DNA of 64,000 nt from Alishewanella metallidurans (GCF_036983985.1 NZ_JALAHQ010000003.1:372001-436000), one strand, 5' to 3'; shown: positions 1 to 9,848, counted from the stretch's first letter. Notes: generated from the letters alone by a model not told the origin. A program made the numbers and translations.

Positions 1-732
1 TATTTAGCAGAAAAAAATGTTCCTACTACAGCTTCAGCAACTAAGATTTATAGCCGCGATGCTAATTTGTGGCATATCTCTCATGAAGGTGGTGAGCTAG
101 AGGATCCGTGGTGCGAGCCATCAGAACAAGTATGGATGTGGACCAAATCACCCGAGCAAGCGCCCGATAAAGCGGCTTATGTTGAACTTAGTTTCGACAA
201 GGGCGAGCTAGTTAGCATTAACAATCAAGCCATAGCGCCGGTTGCTGCCATTGAATTATTAAACGAGCTTGGTTCTGAGCATGGCGTTGGCCGAATTGAT
301 ATTGTTGAAAACCGTTTAGTGGGTATGAAGTCTCGCGGTTGTTATGAAACGCCGGGCGGCACTATATTAATGGCGGCCTTAAAAGGTTTAGAAGCGCTGG
401 TATATGATCGTAGCTCGTTAAAGTACCGTGAAGAAGTCGGCTTAGAATTTGCGCAGTTAGTGTATGACGGGCGTTGGTTTACGCCGTTAAAAGACGCATT
501 ATTAGCTGCAGCAACCTCGTTGGCAGAACAATTAACCGGTGATGTAGTAATTAAACTGTATAAAGGTAATGTCACTGTGGCTAAGCGTCGCTCGCTAAAC
601 TCACTGTACTCTGAAGCCTTTGCCACCTTTGAAGGTGACGAAGTGTATAACCAAAAAGATGCCGCCGGCTTTATTCGGCTTTATAGTTTATCTAGCCGGA
701 TCCGTGCATTACACCAGCAACAAAAGGGTTAA
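1..732 (+). CDS. argG: Argininosuccinate synthase, C-terminal part (cut by window start)
   Basis: Ligates citrulline and aspartate with ATP to give argininosuccinate, the penultimate step of arginine synthesis in the cytoplasm. The reading frame is open from base 1, so the N-terminal ATP-binding half lies outside the window; 243 residues are present. Family hallmarks seen are LWHISHEGGELEDPW, GVGRIDIVENRLVGMKSRG and YETPGGTIL, followed by the KLYKGNV segment. The pattern matches the roughly 400-residue type of ArgG rather than the longer E. coli type. The stop is 5 bases before argH, so the two are almost certainly one operon. Confidence 0.97.
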   Translation, partial: YLAEKNVPTTASATKIYSRDANLWHISHEGGELEDPWCEPSEQVWMWTKSPEQAPDKAAYVELSFDKGELVSINNQAIAPVAAIELLNELGSEHGVGRIDIVENRLVGMKSRGCYETPGGTILMAALKGLEALVYDRSSLKYREEVGLEFAQLVYDGRWFTPLKDALLAAATSLAEQLTGDVVIKLYKGNVTVAKRRSLNSLYSEAFATFEGDEVYNQKDAAGFIRLYSLSSRIRALHQQQKG

Positions 733-737
733 TTATT

Positions 738-2129
738 ATGGCAATGTGGGGCGGACGCTTTCAAGAAGCAACACTGGCGGAGTTTCGTAGTTTTAACGAC
801 TCACTTAGCTTTGATTATTTGTTAGCGCAACAAGATATCCAAGCATCGCGAGCTTGGGCGCAGCAGTTGGCTAAAGCCACTATTATTACGCACGATGAAG
901 CCGCGCAACTTGATGCCGCATTAGCCGATTTAGCTATTGCGGTAGAGGCTGATCCTAAGTTGCCGTTACAAACCAGTGAAGAAGATATTCATAGCTGGGT
1001 TGAAGCGCAGTTAACGCAGAAGTTAGGCGCCGTAGCAAAAAAACTACATACCGGTCGTAGTCGTAATGACTTAGTCGCTACAGACTTAAGGCTATGGAGT
1101 AAATTAAATGCACAGAGCGTGCGGCAATCGTTACTTGGCGCTATAGCGTCGTTAATAACTTTTGCTGAACAAGCGGCTAGCGCGGTAATGCCCGGCTTTA
1201 CGCATTTGCAGCGAGCGCAGCCCGTGTTGGTGGCGCATTGGGCATTGGCTTATGTCGAAATGTTTAAGCGAGATCTAAGCCGCTTAGACGATGCATTGGC
1301 ACGTCTAGATGTTTGCCCATTGGGCTGCGGCGCACTAGCTGGCACTGGTGTAGCCGTTGACCGCCAGCAGCTGGCACAGCGCTTGGGCTTTGCCAGTGCT
1401 GCGCTTAATAGTTTGGATGCGGTATCAGATAGAGACTATGTGGTTGAGCTGTCAGCTTGTGCCAGTATTTGTATGACCCATTTATCGCGCTTATCTGAAG
1501 ATGTCATTTTCTTTTGTTCAGGCGAAGCGGGTTTTTTCAAATTAGGTGACGCAATAAGTTCTGGCTCGTCATTAATGCCGCAGAAAAAAAATCCAGATGT
1601 GTTTGAGTTACTACGCGGTAAAACCGGGCGAGTGTTAGGGCATTTAGTAGCAATTTTACACGTGCTTAAAGGCTTGCCGCTGGCTTATAACAAAGATATG
1701 CAAGAAGACAAGCAAGGCTTTTTTGATTTAATGGCAACTTGGCAACAATCATTACTAGTATTAGCCACGGTTTTACCTCATCTAACTATTAATGTAGCGC
1801 TGTGTCGAATAGCCGCAGAACTGGGTTATAGCAATGCTACTGATCTTGCAGACTATTTAGTCAGTAAAGGCATGCCGTTTCGTGATGCGCATGAAGTAGT
1901 TGGCGAGCTAGTTGTGCATGCAGCAAAACAACAGTTAGCATTAGAAGCGCTGCCACTAGCCGAATTGCAGCAATTTAGCGCGTTAATAGTTGCTGATGTT
2001 TATCCTGCACTAAAATTAGAGGCCGGTTTGCAAAAGCGCTCAGCACTTGGCGGTACAGCACCACCGCAGGTAGCTAACGCATTAGCACACGCACAAAACT
2101 GGTTTGAGACAATACAATCTACTATTTAA
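738..2129 (+). CDS. argH: Argininosuccinate lyase
   Basis: Splits argininosuccinate into arginine and fumarate, the last step of arginine synthesis. It is 463 residues, the usual length for the free-standing enzyme. Visible motifs are TGRSRND (105-111), THLQRAQP (155-162, with the family's catalytic histidine) and the fumarase/aspartase-superfamily signature GSSLMPQKKNPD (276-287). There is no extra C-terminal acetyltransferase domain, so this is not the ArgH(A) fusion found in many marine gammaproteobacteria. The ATG follows an AAAAGGG stretch at the end of argG. Transcription probably ends at the hairpin just after the stop codon. Confidence 0.98.
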   Translation: MAMWGGRFQEATLAEFRSFNDSLSFDYLLAQQDIQASRAWAQQLAKATIITHDEAAQLDAALADLAIAVEADPKLPLQTSEEDIHSWVEAQLTQKLGAVAKKLHTGRSRNDLVATDLRLWSKLNAQSVRQSLLGAIASLITFAEQAASAVMPGFTHLQRAQPVLVAHWALAYVEMFKRDLSRLDDALARLDVCPLGCGALAGTGVAVDRQQLAQRLGFASAALNSLDAVSDRDYVVELSACASICMTHLSRLSEDVIFFCSGEAGFFKLGDAISSGSSLMPQKKNPDVFELLRGKTGRVLGHLVAILHVLKGLPLAYNKDMQEDKQGFFDLMATWQQSLLVLATVLPHLTINVALCRIAAELGYSNATDLADYLVSKGMPFRDAHEVVGELVVHAAKQQLALEALPLAELQQFSALIVADVYPALKLEAGLQKRSALGGTAPPQVANALAHAQNWFETIQSTI

Positions 2130-2131
2130 GA

Positions 2132-2166
2132 TAATAATAAAGCCCGCTAAGCGGGCTTTATTATTA
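2132..2166. terminator. Bidirectional terminator between argH and mrcA
   Basis: A perfect 16-bp stem (2132-2147 paired with 2151-2166) with a 3-base loop. It has a GC-rich core (AGCCCGC/GCGGGCT) flanked by A-rich and T-rich arms, so it can act on both strands. The stop codon of mrcA (2164-2166) lies inside the stem. Confidence 0.9.
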
Positions 2167-4800
2167 GAATAACTCAATCTCTTCTGCTGGTGTCTCGGTT
2201 TTTTTATCAGACGCTTTATCAAAACTAATTTGCTGAACATCGCTACCCGCATACTGCGTAGGTTCACTGCCTGGCTTAAAATACTCAAAAGCGCTGGTAT
2301 GGTCCGTGCGTCGGCTAAGTAAACCACTTTGTAAATCAATTCGAACTGAGGCTAAACCCACAGGTGGTGATACGTGCTTTGCTGGCAAACCTTTTAACGT
2401 AGTTTGCATGTAGTGTAACCAAGCGGGCAGGGCGGTACGAGCGCCAGATTCACTACCTGCGCTTTGTTGCTGCCCCATATTAGCATGCCATTGGGCACGG
2501 CCAAGGCTGCGGTTAGCATCGTCAAAGCCTACCCAAACTGTTACCGCTAAATCAGGCGTAAAACCAGAGAACCAAGTATCTTTATAATCGTTAGTAGTAC
2601 CAGTTTTAGCTGACACATCGCGGCGTTTTAAGCTTTGTAAGCGCCATGCCGTGCCATTCCAACCTGTGCCATGATTCCAGCTGCCACCACCCCAAACGCT
2701 ACTCGTTAATGCGTCAGCAATTAAAAAGCTATTTTGTTCTGAGATAACTTGCGGCGCTAGTTTAGTTTTTTGCTCGCCAACTACTGATAATTGACTATCA
2801 ACAGCATTGTCGCTATTAACCCCCGGTAACGGATTATTTAACAAGAGATCTAACTGTGCTTCGGCATCAATGGGTTGTTGGATAGGTTCTGATTCTGGCT
2901 CTGGTGTATTGACGCAATCTTGACAAGCAATAGCCGGATTATGCTGTAATAGCACTTTGCCATCTTCGCTTAATACTTGCTCAATAATATACGGCGTTAC
3001 TAAATAACCGCCATTAGCGAACACCGCATAACCGGTAACAAGTTCTAGCGGCGTAAAGGATGCCGAGCCAAGCGCAAGTGTTTCGTTACGTGGTAAATCG
3101 GTGGCGGCAAAGCCAAAACGCTGTAAATGGTTAATCATGTTATCAATACCCACGCCGCGCAATAAGCGAATCGAAACCACGTTTTTCGATTTTGCCAGAG
3201 CTTCGCGGATACGAATCGGCCCATCATACACTGCTGGCGAGTTCTTCGGCCGCCATGCGATGCCTGCGTTATCGTCCCATTGATGGATCGGCGCATCATT
3301 CATAATAGATGCAAGGGTATAGCCGTGTTCTAACGCGGCAGAGTATACAAAGGGCTTAATGTTCGAACCTACTTGGCGTTTCGCTTGTGTCGCCCGATTA
3401 AACTGGCTTTGGCTAAAGCTATAACCGCCAACTAAAGATCGAATCGCGCCATTGTGAGGATCAATAGCCACGATAGCGCTACTTGCTTCCGGTTCTTGCG
3501 ATAAGCGCCACGCTTGGTTTTGTTGGCGCACTAAAACATGCATGCCAGGGCTTAAAATAGCATATGCCGTTTTCGGTGCAACGCTTTGGCGTTCGTCACT
3601 AATAAAATGCCGTGCCCATTTTAAGCCATCCCAGTTCAGTTCAATTTCTTGCCCACCAGCGAGTATTGCGGTTACTTGCTCGGCATTAACTTTAGTAACA
3701 ACAGCGGGGTGTAAATCTTCTAAGCTGGTTTGCTTATTAAGATAATCAAGTATGGCATCACGCTCAAATGGCTCTATCTGATTGAAGGAAGGTTCCGCAG
3801 AATCAGTTTCAACCAGCTTTGACTGCCAAAGTTGCGCAACAGGCCCACGATAACCATGACGCTCATCGTAATCATATAAATTTTGTTGCAGTGCTAATTT
3901 GGCTGCTGCCTGTTGTTTGCTATTAATAGTGGTATAAACACGCAGCCCAACAGAATAGGCCGTTTCTTCGCCAAATTGATTAACCACCTCTTGGCGCACC
4001 ATCTCAGCGATATAAGGTGCAGAGGCTTTTATTTGTACACCATGTAACTTACTAGTGATTGGCGCCAAAATAGCTTGTTGGTATGTTGCTCGGTCTATAA
4101 CACCAATGTCGAGCATTCTACCTAAGACAACGTTACGTCTGGCTCGGGCGTTAGATGCAGAGCGAATAGGGTTTAAGGCTGAAGGCGCTTTAGGTAACCC
4201 GGCGATAATAGCCATTTCGTCAACGCTTAGTTCATTTACGGTTTTACCAAAATAGACTTGAGCTGCGGCGCCGACACCAAAAGATCGCTGGCCCAGTTCA
4301 ATTTTATTGAGATAAAGCTCTAAGATCTGATCTTTTGATAACAGCTGTTCAATATGGATAGCTAAGAAAATCTCTTTAATTTTTCTCGAAATTTTCTTTT
4401 CTCTAGTTAGGAAAAAGTTACGCGCTAATTGTTGGGTGATAGTACTGGCACCCTGACTAAAATCGCCAGAAGACGCAACAACGGTCATTGCGCGAAAAAT
4501 ACCAATGATATCTATACCAGGATGCTCATAAAATCGAGTATCTTCAACGGCTAAAAAAGCTTGTATTAATAAAGGCGGCATTTCCTCTAATTTAAGCGGA
4601 ATGCGGCGTTTTTCGCCGAATTGCGAGATCAGTTCGCCATCAGCAGTAAAAACCTGCATAGGGGTTTGTAGTCTAACGTCTTGTAGGGTTGTAACATCAG
4701 GTAGATCATCTTTGAGATAATAATAGATCCCAGCGATCGTTGTGATGCCAAGAACACCCATAACAAGACATAGAATTAAAAGTTTTTTAACCCAAGACAC
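2164..4800 (-). CDS. mrcA: Penicillin-binding protein 1A, bifunctional peptidoglycan synthase
   Basis: Polymerises lipid II glycan strands and cross-links them on the outer face of the inner membrane. At 878 residues it has the usual class A length. It has a short cytoplasmic N-terminus, a membrane segment at about 7-28, a GT51 transglycosylase domain (EDTRFYEHPG with catalytic Glu86, then GASTITQQLARNFF) and a transpeptidase domain. The transpeptidase shows the active-site tetrad SNIK near residue 478, an SKN motif and KTGT near 731. The start is GTG at 4798-4800; the residues after it align with the N-terminus of E. coli PBP1A as I recall it. It is divergent from pilM, as in many gammaproteobacteria. 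Its 5' end carries several GATC sites. Confidence 0.97.
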   Translation of the reverse strand: MSWVKKLLILCLVMGVLGITTIAGIYYYLKDDLPDVTTLQDVRLQTPMQVFTADGELISQFGEKRRIPLKLEEMPPLLIQAFLAVEDTRFYEHPGIDIIGIFRAMTVVASSGDFSQGASTITQQLARNFFLTREKKISRKIKEIFLAIHIEQLLSKDQILELYLNKIELGQRSFGVGAAAQVYFGKTVNELSVDEMAIIAGLPKAPSALNPIRSASNARARRNVVLGRMLDIGVIDRATYQQAILAPITSKLHGVQIKASAPYIAEMVRQEVVNQFGEETAYSVGLRVYTTINSKQQAAAKLALQQNLYDYDERHGYRGPVAQLWQSKLVETDSAEPSFNQIEPFERDAILDYLNKQTSLEDLHPAVVTKVNAEQVTAILAGGQEIELNWDGLKWARHFISDERQSVAPKTAYAILSPGMHVLVRQQNQAWRLSQEPEASSAIVAIDPHNGAIRSLVGGYSFSQSQFNRATQAKRQVGSNIKPFVYSAALEHGYTLASIMNDAPIHQWDDNAGIAWRPKNSPAVYDGPIRIREALAKSKNVVSIRLLRGVGIDNMINHLQRFGFAATDLPRNETLALGSASFTPLELVTGYAVFANGGYLVTPYIIEQVLSEDGKVLLQHNPAIACQDCVNTPEPESEPIQQPIDAEAQLDLLLNNPLPGVNSDNAVDSQLSVVGEQKTKLAPQVISEQNSFLIADALTSSVWGGGSWNHGTGWNGTAWRLQSLKRRDVSAKTGTTNDYKDTWFSGFTPDLAVTVWVGFDDANRSLGRAQWHANMGQQQSAGSESGARTALPAWLHYMQTTLKGLPAKHVSPPVGLASVRIDLQSGLLSRRTDHTSAFEYFKPGSEPTQYAGSDVQQISFDKASDKKTETPAEEIELF

Positions 4801-4950
4801 TGAATAGCACCAATTTTTACTCCCAATTCCTTTACAACGCTGCTAGTATATATTTATTAGCATTAGATTAAACGCTTTTTCTTGCCAAAAATTAGCGACT
4901 AAGCTAAAAATTAAATAATAATTATAACTATAAATTGGCCGCAGGAAGCT

Positions 4951-6030
4951 ATGATAAATCGCCTGTTCAGTAAACAAACACCAATGATGGTGGGCATAGA
5001 TATTGGTGCTCACTCAGTAAAAGCTGTGCTACTTAGCCAACATAATGGCGTTTACAAAGTAGAAGCGTTTGCTGTCGAACCCATGATCAAAGGTGCTATG
5101 TCTGATCGAGAGATCCAAGATATCGAAGCCGTAGGCAATGTGTTGAGTAAGATCCGTAAAAAGATCCCGCGCTCCGTCAAATTTGCCGCTGCAGCTGTAT
5201 CTGGATCCACCGTGATCAGTAAAGTCATATTTATGGATGTGTCCTTAACTGATGCTGAATTAGAAAGTCAGATCGAAGTTGAAGCCGACACCCTAATTCC
5301 CTACCCACTAAATGAAGTCAGTTTAGATTTCGAAAAGCTTGATGTTAATGAAGCAGATCCGTCTAGAGTAAACGTGCTTTTAAGTGCTGCACGCACTGAA
5401 AGTATAGAGGCCCGGGTTGCGGCTTTAGGCAATGGCGGATTTACCGCAAAAGTTGTTGATATCGAAAGCTACGCTTTAAGCCGAGCTGCCGAGCTTTGCT
5501 TTAAACAATTACCCGATGACGCAGCAACTAAAGTGGTTGCTATGGTAGATATTGGTGCCACGATGACACTGCTAAGTATCATTGAGAATGGCAAAACGCT
5601 TTACACTCGTGACCAAATGTTTGGTGGCGATCAATACACTCGTAGTATTTTATCGTACTACAACAAGAGCTACGAAGAAGCTGAATTAGCCAAAGTGAGT
5701 GGCGATTTACCCCCTAACTACACTTTTGAAGTACTGGCGCCGTTTCAGACTATGTTATTGCAACAGGTCCGCCGTGGTATACAAATGTACTTAACGAGCA
5801 GTGGTAAGGATGCGGTGGACTACCTTATTATCTCTGGCGGTACGGCATTAATTGAAGGCATTGATAGACTCCTTATCGATGAGCTTGGCATTCATACCAT
5901 AGTGGCAAATCCATTTAAAACAATGGAAATAGCGACGTCGGTTGATCGCGAGCAGCTTAATCGCCATTCTTCGCAATTAATGGTTGCCAGTGGTTTAGCA
6001 TTGAGGAGTTTTTCGTCATGGCATATATAA
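4951..6030 (+). CDS. pilM: Type IV pilus inner-membrane platform ATPase-like protein PilM
   Basis: Actin-like cytoplasmic protein that binds the N-terminus of PilN and links the pilus motor to the PilN/PilO alignment complex. It is 359 residues with the nucleotide-binding fold start GIDIGAHSVK at about 16-25 and a second phosphate loop at VDIGATMTLL. A ribosome site (GCAGGAAG) precedes the ATG. It is the first gene of pilMNOPQ and its last 13 bases overlap the start of pilN, implying translational coupling. The first 400 bases are unusually rich in GATC (see findings). Confidence 0.97.
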   Translation: MINRLFSKQTPMMVGIDIGAHSVKAVLLSQHNGVYKVEAFAVEPMIKGAMSDREIQDIEAVGNVLSKIRKKIPRSVKFAAAAVSGSTVISKVIFMDVSLTDAELESQIEVEADTLIPYPLNEVSLDFEKLDVNEADPSRVNVLLSAARTESIEARVAALGNGGFTAKVVDIESYALSRAAELCFKQLPDDAATKVVAMVDIGATMTLLSIIENGKTLYTRDQMFGGDQYTRSILSYYNKSYEEAELAKVSGDLPPNYTFEVLAPFQTMLLQQVRRGIQMYLTSSGKDAVDYLIISGGTALIEGIDRLLIDELGIHTIVANPFKTMEIATSVDREQLNRHSSQLMVASGLALRSFSSWHI

Positions 6031-6623
6031 ACCTATTGCCGTGGCGCGATGCAGCGCGTAAAGAGCGGCAAAAACAATATCTATCAGTATTAGCGATTAC
6101 AGCAGTGCTAAGTTTTCTGTTGGTGTTTGTTATTAATATGACATACAACGCAAGAATTGAAGGCCAGTTAGAGCGCAATAGCTTTTTACAAAATGAAATT
6201 AAAGTATTGGATCAGCGTATTGCCGAGATTCGTACTTTGAATGAGACAAAGAAAAGCTTACAGCAGCGCATGGCGTTAATTTCACAATTACAAGGTAGCC
6301 GAAACTTGGGTACACAAATAATGGATGAAATTGCCAGTGCTGTACCTGCTGGAGTTTACTTAACTCAATTAGAGAAAAAGGGCACATCGCTACTATTAGT
6401 CGGTAAAAGTGAATCTAATAACCGTTTATCGAATATGTTGCGTGAGGCTGAAGAGTCTGAATTGTTATCAAATCCTTATCTTGAGTTTATTGAGGCGGGT
6501 AAAGATTCCATAAGTTTATTGAGTAACTTTAAAATGCATCTAACGGTAAAAGGTTATGAAGCGGTACAGGGCTCTGATACACCAGCTAAACCAGCAACTC
6601 CGGCTAAGGCAGGTGCTAAATGA
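6018..6623 (+). CDS. pilN: Type IV pilus assembly protein PilN
   Basis: Inner-membrane alignment subcomplex protein; forms a heterodimer with PilO and recruits PilM. It is 201 residues. The conserved N-terminal PilM-binding motif INLLPWR is at residues 4-10. One membrane segment lies at about 20-42, then a coiled region and a ferredoxin-like periplasmic domain. The C-terminus is alanine/proline/lysine-rich (TPAKPATPAKAGAK). It overlaps pilM by 13 bases and pilO by an ATGA-type overlap. Confidence 0.97.
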   Translation: MAYINLLPWRDAARKERQKQYLSVLAITAVLSFLLVFVINMTYNARIEGQLERNSFLQNEIKVLDQRIAEIRTLNETKKSLQQRMALISQLQGSRNLGTQIMDEIASAVPAGVYLTQLEKKGTSLLLVGKSESNNRLSNMLREAEESELLSNPYLEFIEAGKDSISLLSNFKMHLTVKGYEAVQGSDTPAKPATPAKAGAK

Positions 6624-7219
6624 GCCTTAATATTAAACTTTCAGAAATCGATATTAATGATCTTGACCTAGAGAATATGGGGTCATGGCCTGCAGCAGCA
6701 AAAGTAATATTTGCCGCTTTGCTCGCTATTGCGGTAATTGTGTTGAGTTACTTTTTATTGGTTGATAGTAAAATTGATGAATTATCGACTGCAACCAATA
6801 AAGAGACCGAGTTACGCCAAGTGTATCGTACAAAATATGCAGCAGCGGTAAATTTAGATTTATATAAACAGCAAATGGTAGAAATGGAACAAACATTTTC
6901 ATTCCTATTAAAACAGTTACCTACAACGCATGAAACACCTGGTTTGTTAGACGATATTACTTATGTTGGTACAACTAGTGGTTTAACTTTTATACGTATT
7001 AACTGGGAACCGGAAATAGAAAAAGAGTTTTATACCGAGTTGCCGATAAAAATTGAAGTGGTTGGTGATTACCATCAATTTGGTAATTTTGTTAGTGAAG
7101 TAGCGAAATTACCACGGATCGTTAGTCTTCATGACTTTTCGATTACAACCGAAAAAGATGAGCGTTTGCGTTTTAACGTAGTGGCTAAAACTTACCGTTA
7201 TAAGGAGGTTCAGCCATGA
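6620..7219 (+). CDS. pilO: Type IV pilus assembly protein PilO
   Basis: Partner of PilN in the inner-membrane alignment complex that connects the motor to the PilQ secretin through PilP. It is 199 residues, with a short cytoplasmic stretch, one membrane segment at about 26-48, a heptad-like coiled segment to about 90 and a periplasmic globular domain. The start ATG overlaps the pilN stop (ATGA). The stop similarly overlaps the pilP start, where AAGGAGG supplies a strong ribosome site. Confidence 0.96.
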   Translation: MSLNIKLSEIDINDLDLENMGSWPAAAKVIFAALLAIAVIVLSYFLLVDSKIDELSTATNKETELRQVYRTKYAAAVNLDLYKQQMVEMEQTFSFLLKQLPTTHETPGLLDDITYVGTTSGLTFIRINWEPEIEKEFYTELPIKIEVVGDYHQFGNFVSEVAKLPRIVSLHDFSITTEKDERLRFNVVAKTYRYKEVQP

Positions 7220-7752
7220 TAAGACGTTTATCAATAGTTACACTGGCTGTGCTAGTAAGCGGATGTTTTAGTGATCTGAGTGATGTGCAAAACTATGTTG
7301 CAGACGTTAAGGCTGCAACCAAGGCTCGGGTTGAACCTTTGCCTGAAATAAGCGAGTTTCAGCATATCCCGTATCGCTCGCAGAATGCGCGCAGCCCGTT
7401 TTCAGCACCACGGCCTGAGGCAATCCAGGATAAGTTTTTACAAGTTCAGGATTGCTTACATCCTGATCCTCGACGCAGAAAAGAGCCATTAGAGAAATAC
7501 GCCGTCGATAACTTAAAGATGCGTGGTACTCTTGGTGATGTTGGCAAGATCTGGGCTTTAGTTGAGGCATCAGATAAGACGTTACACAGGGTAACGCTTA
7601 ATAATTATATTGGCTTATTTCATGGTCGAGTAATTAACGTTGAACCGACTCATATTGAGTTGCTTGAGTTAATCCCCGATGGCGCCGGTTGCTGGAAAGA
7701 ACGGACGACCATGTTGCAGATGGCCGACGCGTCGTCAGCGGCAAGTAATTGA
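7216..7752 (+). CDS. pilP: Type IV pilus lipoprotein PilP
   Basis: Periplasmic lipoprotein that bridges PilN/PilO and the N-domains of the secretin PilQ. It is 178 residues. A lipoprotein signal ends in the lipobox LVSGC, so Cys17 should be acylated. A disordered linker containing the RSPFSAPRP segment leads to a C-terminal beta domain (LKMRGTLG... IWALVEA). The AAGGAGG ribosome site sits inside the end of pilO. Eighteen bases separate it from pilQ. Confidence 0.96.
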   Translation: MIRRLSIVTLAVLVSGCFSDLSDVQNYVADVKAATKARVEPLPEISEFQHIPYRSQNARSPFSAPRPEAIQDKFLQVQDCLHPDPRRRKEPLEKYAVDNLKMRGTLGDVGKIWALVEASDKTLHRVTLNNYIGLFHGRVINVEPTHIELLELIPDGAGCWKERTTMLQMADASSAASN

Positions 7753-7770
7753 TAGGTATGCGAGTAAATC

Positions 7771-9837
7771 ATGGATAAAATAATTAAAAAAATGTCTGGC
7801 GCACTTCAGTGCACGTTACTGTGTTTTGCAACCTTAATGTTAATTTCATTACCTGCTTCGGCGGTACCACTACTATATGATATTAAATATAACCCGCTAC
7901 TAACCGGTGAAACAGAAATCGAATTTATTTTCGATGAAGAACTGTATGCAGACCCGAGCATTCAGGTATTTAATGAGCCTGCGCGTATAGAATTGTTTTT
8001 TAACGATTCAGACTACGAAGAAAAGCTTAAAGAAGTAATGATAGACAAGTCTGGCGTAAAGCGCGTTGTCTCAGAATTTGAAGGCGAAGGTTTTAAAACA
8101 GTTATCTATTTAGATTACCTGAAAATATACCGTACTCGTGTTAAGGGTAACGTATTCTATATTCATATATCGGATAACCCAACGTCTGACTCAATTGGCC
8201 AAGCCGCTGACGTTAAACCTACTTATATAAACCGTATTAACGCGATTGATTTCCGTCGTGGTGATAAGGGTGAAGGCAGGGTGCTGGTGTTTTTACGCGA
8301 TAACACCGCAGCAGTGGATGTGCGCGAACGCTTAGGTAAATTGGAGGTTGAGTTTCACAATACCGATATTCTAGACGATTTACTGTATCAGTTAGATGTG
8401 GTTGATTTTGGTACCATTGTTAAAGGCATTGAAACCTTTAAAGAAGGTGCTTCATCACGTTTAGTTATAGATACCACCTCGGAGTTTACCTTTACTTATT
8501 CGCAAATAGATAACATTTTTACGTTAAACGTTGAACGCGATACCACCAATCGTAGTATTTTAGGTGGCGGCAAAGAATATAAAGGCCGTGCTATATCATT
8601 AAACTTCCAAGATATTTCTGTACGTACCGTGTTACAAATTATTGCGGATTATAACGGTTTTAACTTGGTAACTAGTGATTCAGTAACCGGTAATATTACT
8701 TTACGTTTAGACGGTACACCTTGGGACCAAGCACTTGACATCGTGCTGCGCGTAAAAGGTTTAGATAAACGTATGGAAGGTAATATTCTGATGGTTGCGC
8801 CAACAGACGAGCTGTCTGCGCGTGAGGCCAGGGAGCTTGAAGCCAAGCAAACTGTAGCCGATTTAGAACCTCTGTACTCCGACTTCTTAACGGTAAACTA
8901 TGCCAAAGCTGCTGATATCGCTAAGCTGCTTAGCAATAAAGACGCAACCATGTTGTCTTCAAGAGGCTCAGTTAACGTTGATGACCGTACCAACACCATC
9001 TTAATTAAAGATACGGCGCTTAATATTGAAAGTGTGCGTAAACTAATTGAGCGTTTAGACGTTCCAGTGCGTCAAGTGCTGATAGAGTCGCGCATGGTTA
9101 CCGTACGTGACAGTGTTTCGGATGAGCTAGGTATTCGTTGGGGCTTTAGTGACCAGCAAAGCAGCAGTGGCAGCAATAAAGGTGTTTCGGGCAACGCACA
9201 AGGCGCCAATAGTATTGCTAATGGCACCATGCCATCGTTAGACAACCGTTGGAACGTGAACTTACCTGCGGCAAACCCTGCCGGTAGTATTGCGTTTCAT
9301 ATTGCCCGTTTAGCCGACGGCACCTTGCTAGATTTAGAGCTTTCAGCACTTGAGCAAGAAAATAAAGGCGAAATTATTGCTAGCCCACGTATTACTACGG
9401 CGAACCAAAAAGAAGCACGTATCGAGCAAGGTGTTGAAATACCTTATGTGCAAGCTTCATCAAGTGGTGCAACAACCGTTGAGTTTAAAAAGGCAGTATT
9501 AAGCTTAACGGTTACACCACAAATAACGCCGGATAATAAAATTATCTTAGATCTCATTATTACGCAGAACACGCGTGGTGAGACAGTGCAAACGCCAACA
9601 GGCCCAGCAACGGCGATAGATACGCAACAAATACAAACCCAAGTATTGGTAGATAATGGCGAAACTATTGTGTTAGGTGGTATCTATCAGCAACAGATTT
9701 TATCAACAGTAAGCAAGGTTCCCTTGTTTGGTGATATCCCATTTGTTGGCGCGTTGTTTAGATCAAAACGCGAGATAAATGAGAAAAATGAGCTACTGAT
9801 TTTCGTAACACCGAAGATCATAACTGATGGCCTTTAA
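7771..9837 (+). CDS. pilQ: Type IV pilus secretin PilQ
   Basis: Outer-membrane channel through which the pilus fibre exits. It is 688 residues. A signal peptide (about 1-31, cleavage near ASA-VP) is followed by AMIN-type beta domains, the STN/N0 domain (ISLNFQDISVRTVLQIIAD), an N1 domain, and the secretin C-domain. The C-domain carries the typical late motif VPLFGDIPFVGALFRS and ends ELLIFVTPKII. It is the last gene of the pilus operon; a strong hairpin follows at 9849-9873. Confidence 0.97.
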   Translation: MDKIIKKMSGALQCTLLCFATLMLISLPASAVPLLYDIKYNPLLTGETEIEFIFDEELYADPSIQVFNEPARIELFFNDSDYEEKLKEVMIDKSGVKRVVSEFEGEGFKTVIYLDYLKIYRTRVKGNVFYIHISDNPTSDSIGQAADVKPTYINRINAIDFRRGDKGEGRVLVFLRDNTAAVDVRERLGKLEVEFHNTDILDDLLYQLDVVDFGTIVKGIETFKEGASSRLVIDTTSEFTFTYSQIDNIFTLNVERDTTNRSILGGGKEYKGRAISLNFQDISVRTVLQIIADYNGFNLVTSDSVTGNITLRLDGTPWDQALDIVLRVKGLDKRMEGNILMVAPTDELSAREARELEAKQTVADLEPLYSDFLTVNYAKAADIAKLLSNKDATMLSSRGSVNVDDRTNTILIKDTALNIESVRKLIERLDVPVRQVLIESRMVTVRDSVSDELGIRWGFSDQQSSSGSNKGVSGNAQGANSIANGTMPSLDNRWNVNLPAANPAGSIAFHIARLADGTLLDLELSALEQENKGEIIASPRITTANQKEARIEQGVEIPYVQASSSGATTVEFKKAVLSLTVTPQITPDNKIILDLIITQNTRGETVQTPTGPATAIDTQQIQTQVLVDNGETIVLGGIYQQQILSTVSKVPLFGDIPFVGALFRSKREINEKNELLIFVTPKIITDGL

Positions 9838-9848
9838 CCGCTAAAGAC

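Noticed and set aside
2082..2339. 85-codon minus-strand ORF spanning the argH/mrcA junction
   Set aside because: It crosses the terminator and overlaps mrcA in another frame; no ribosome site or family.
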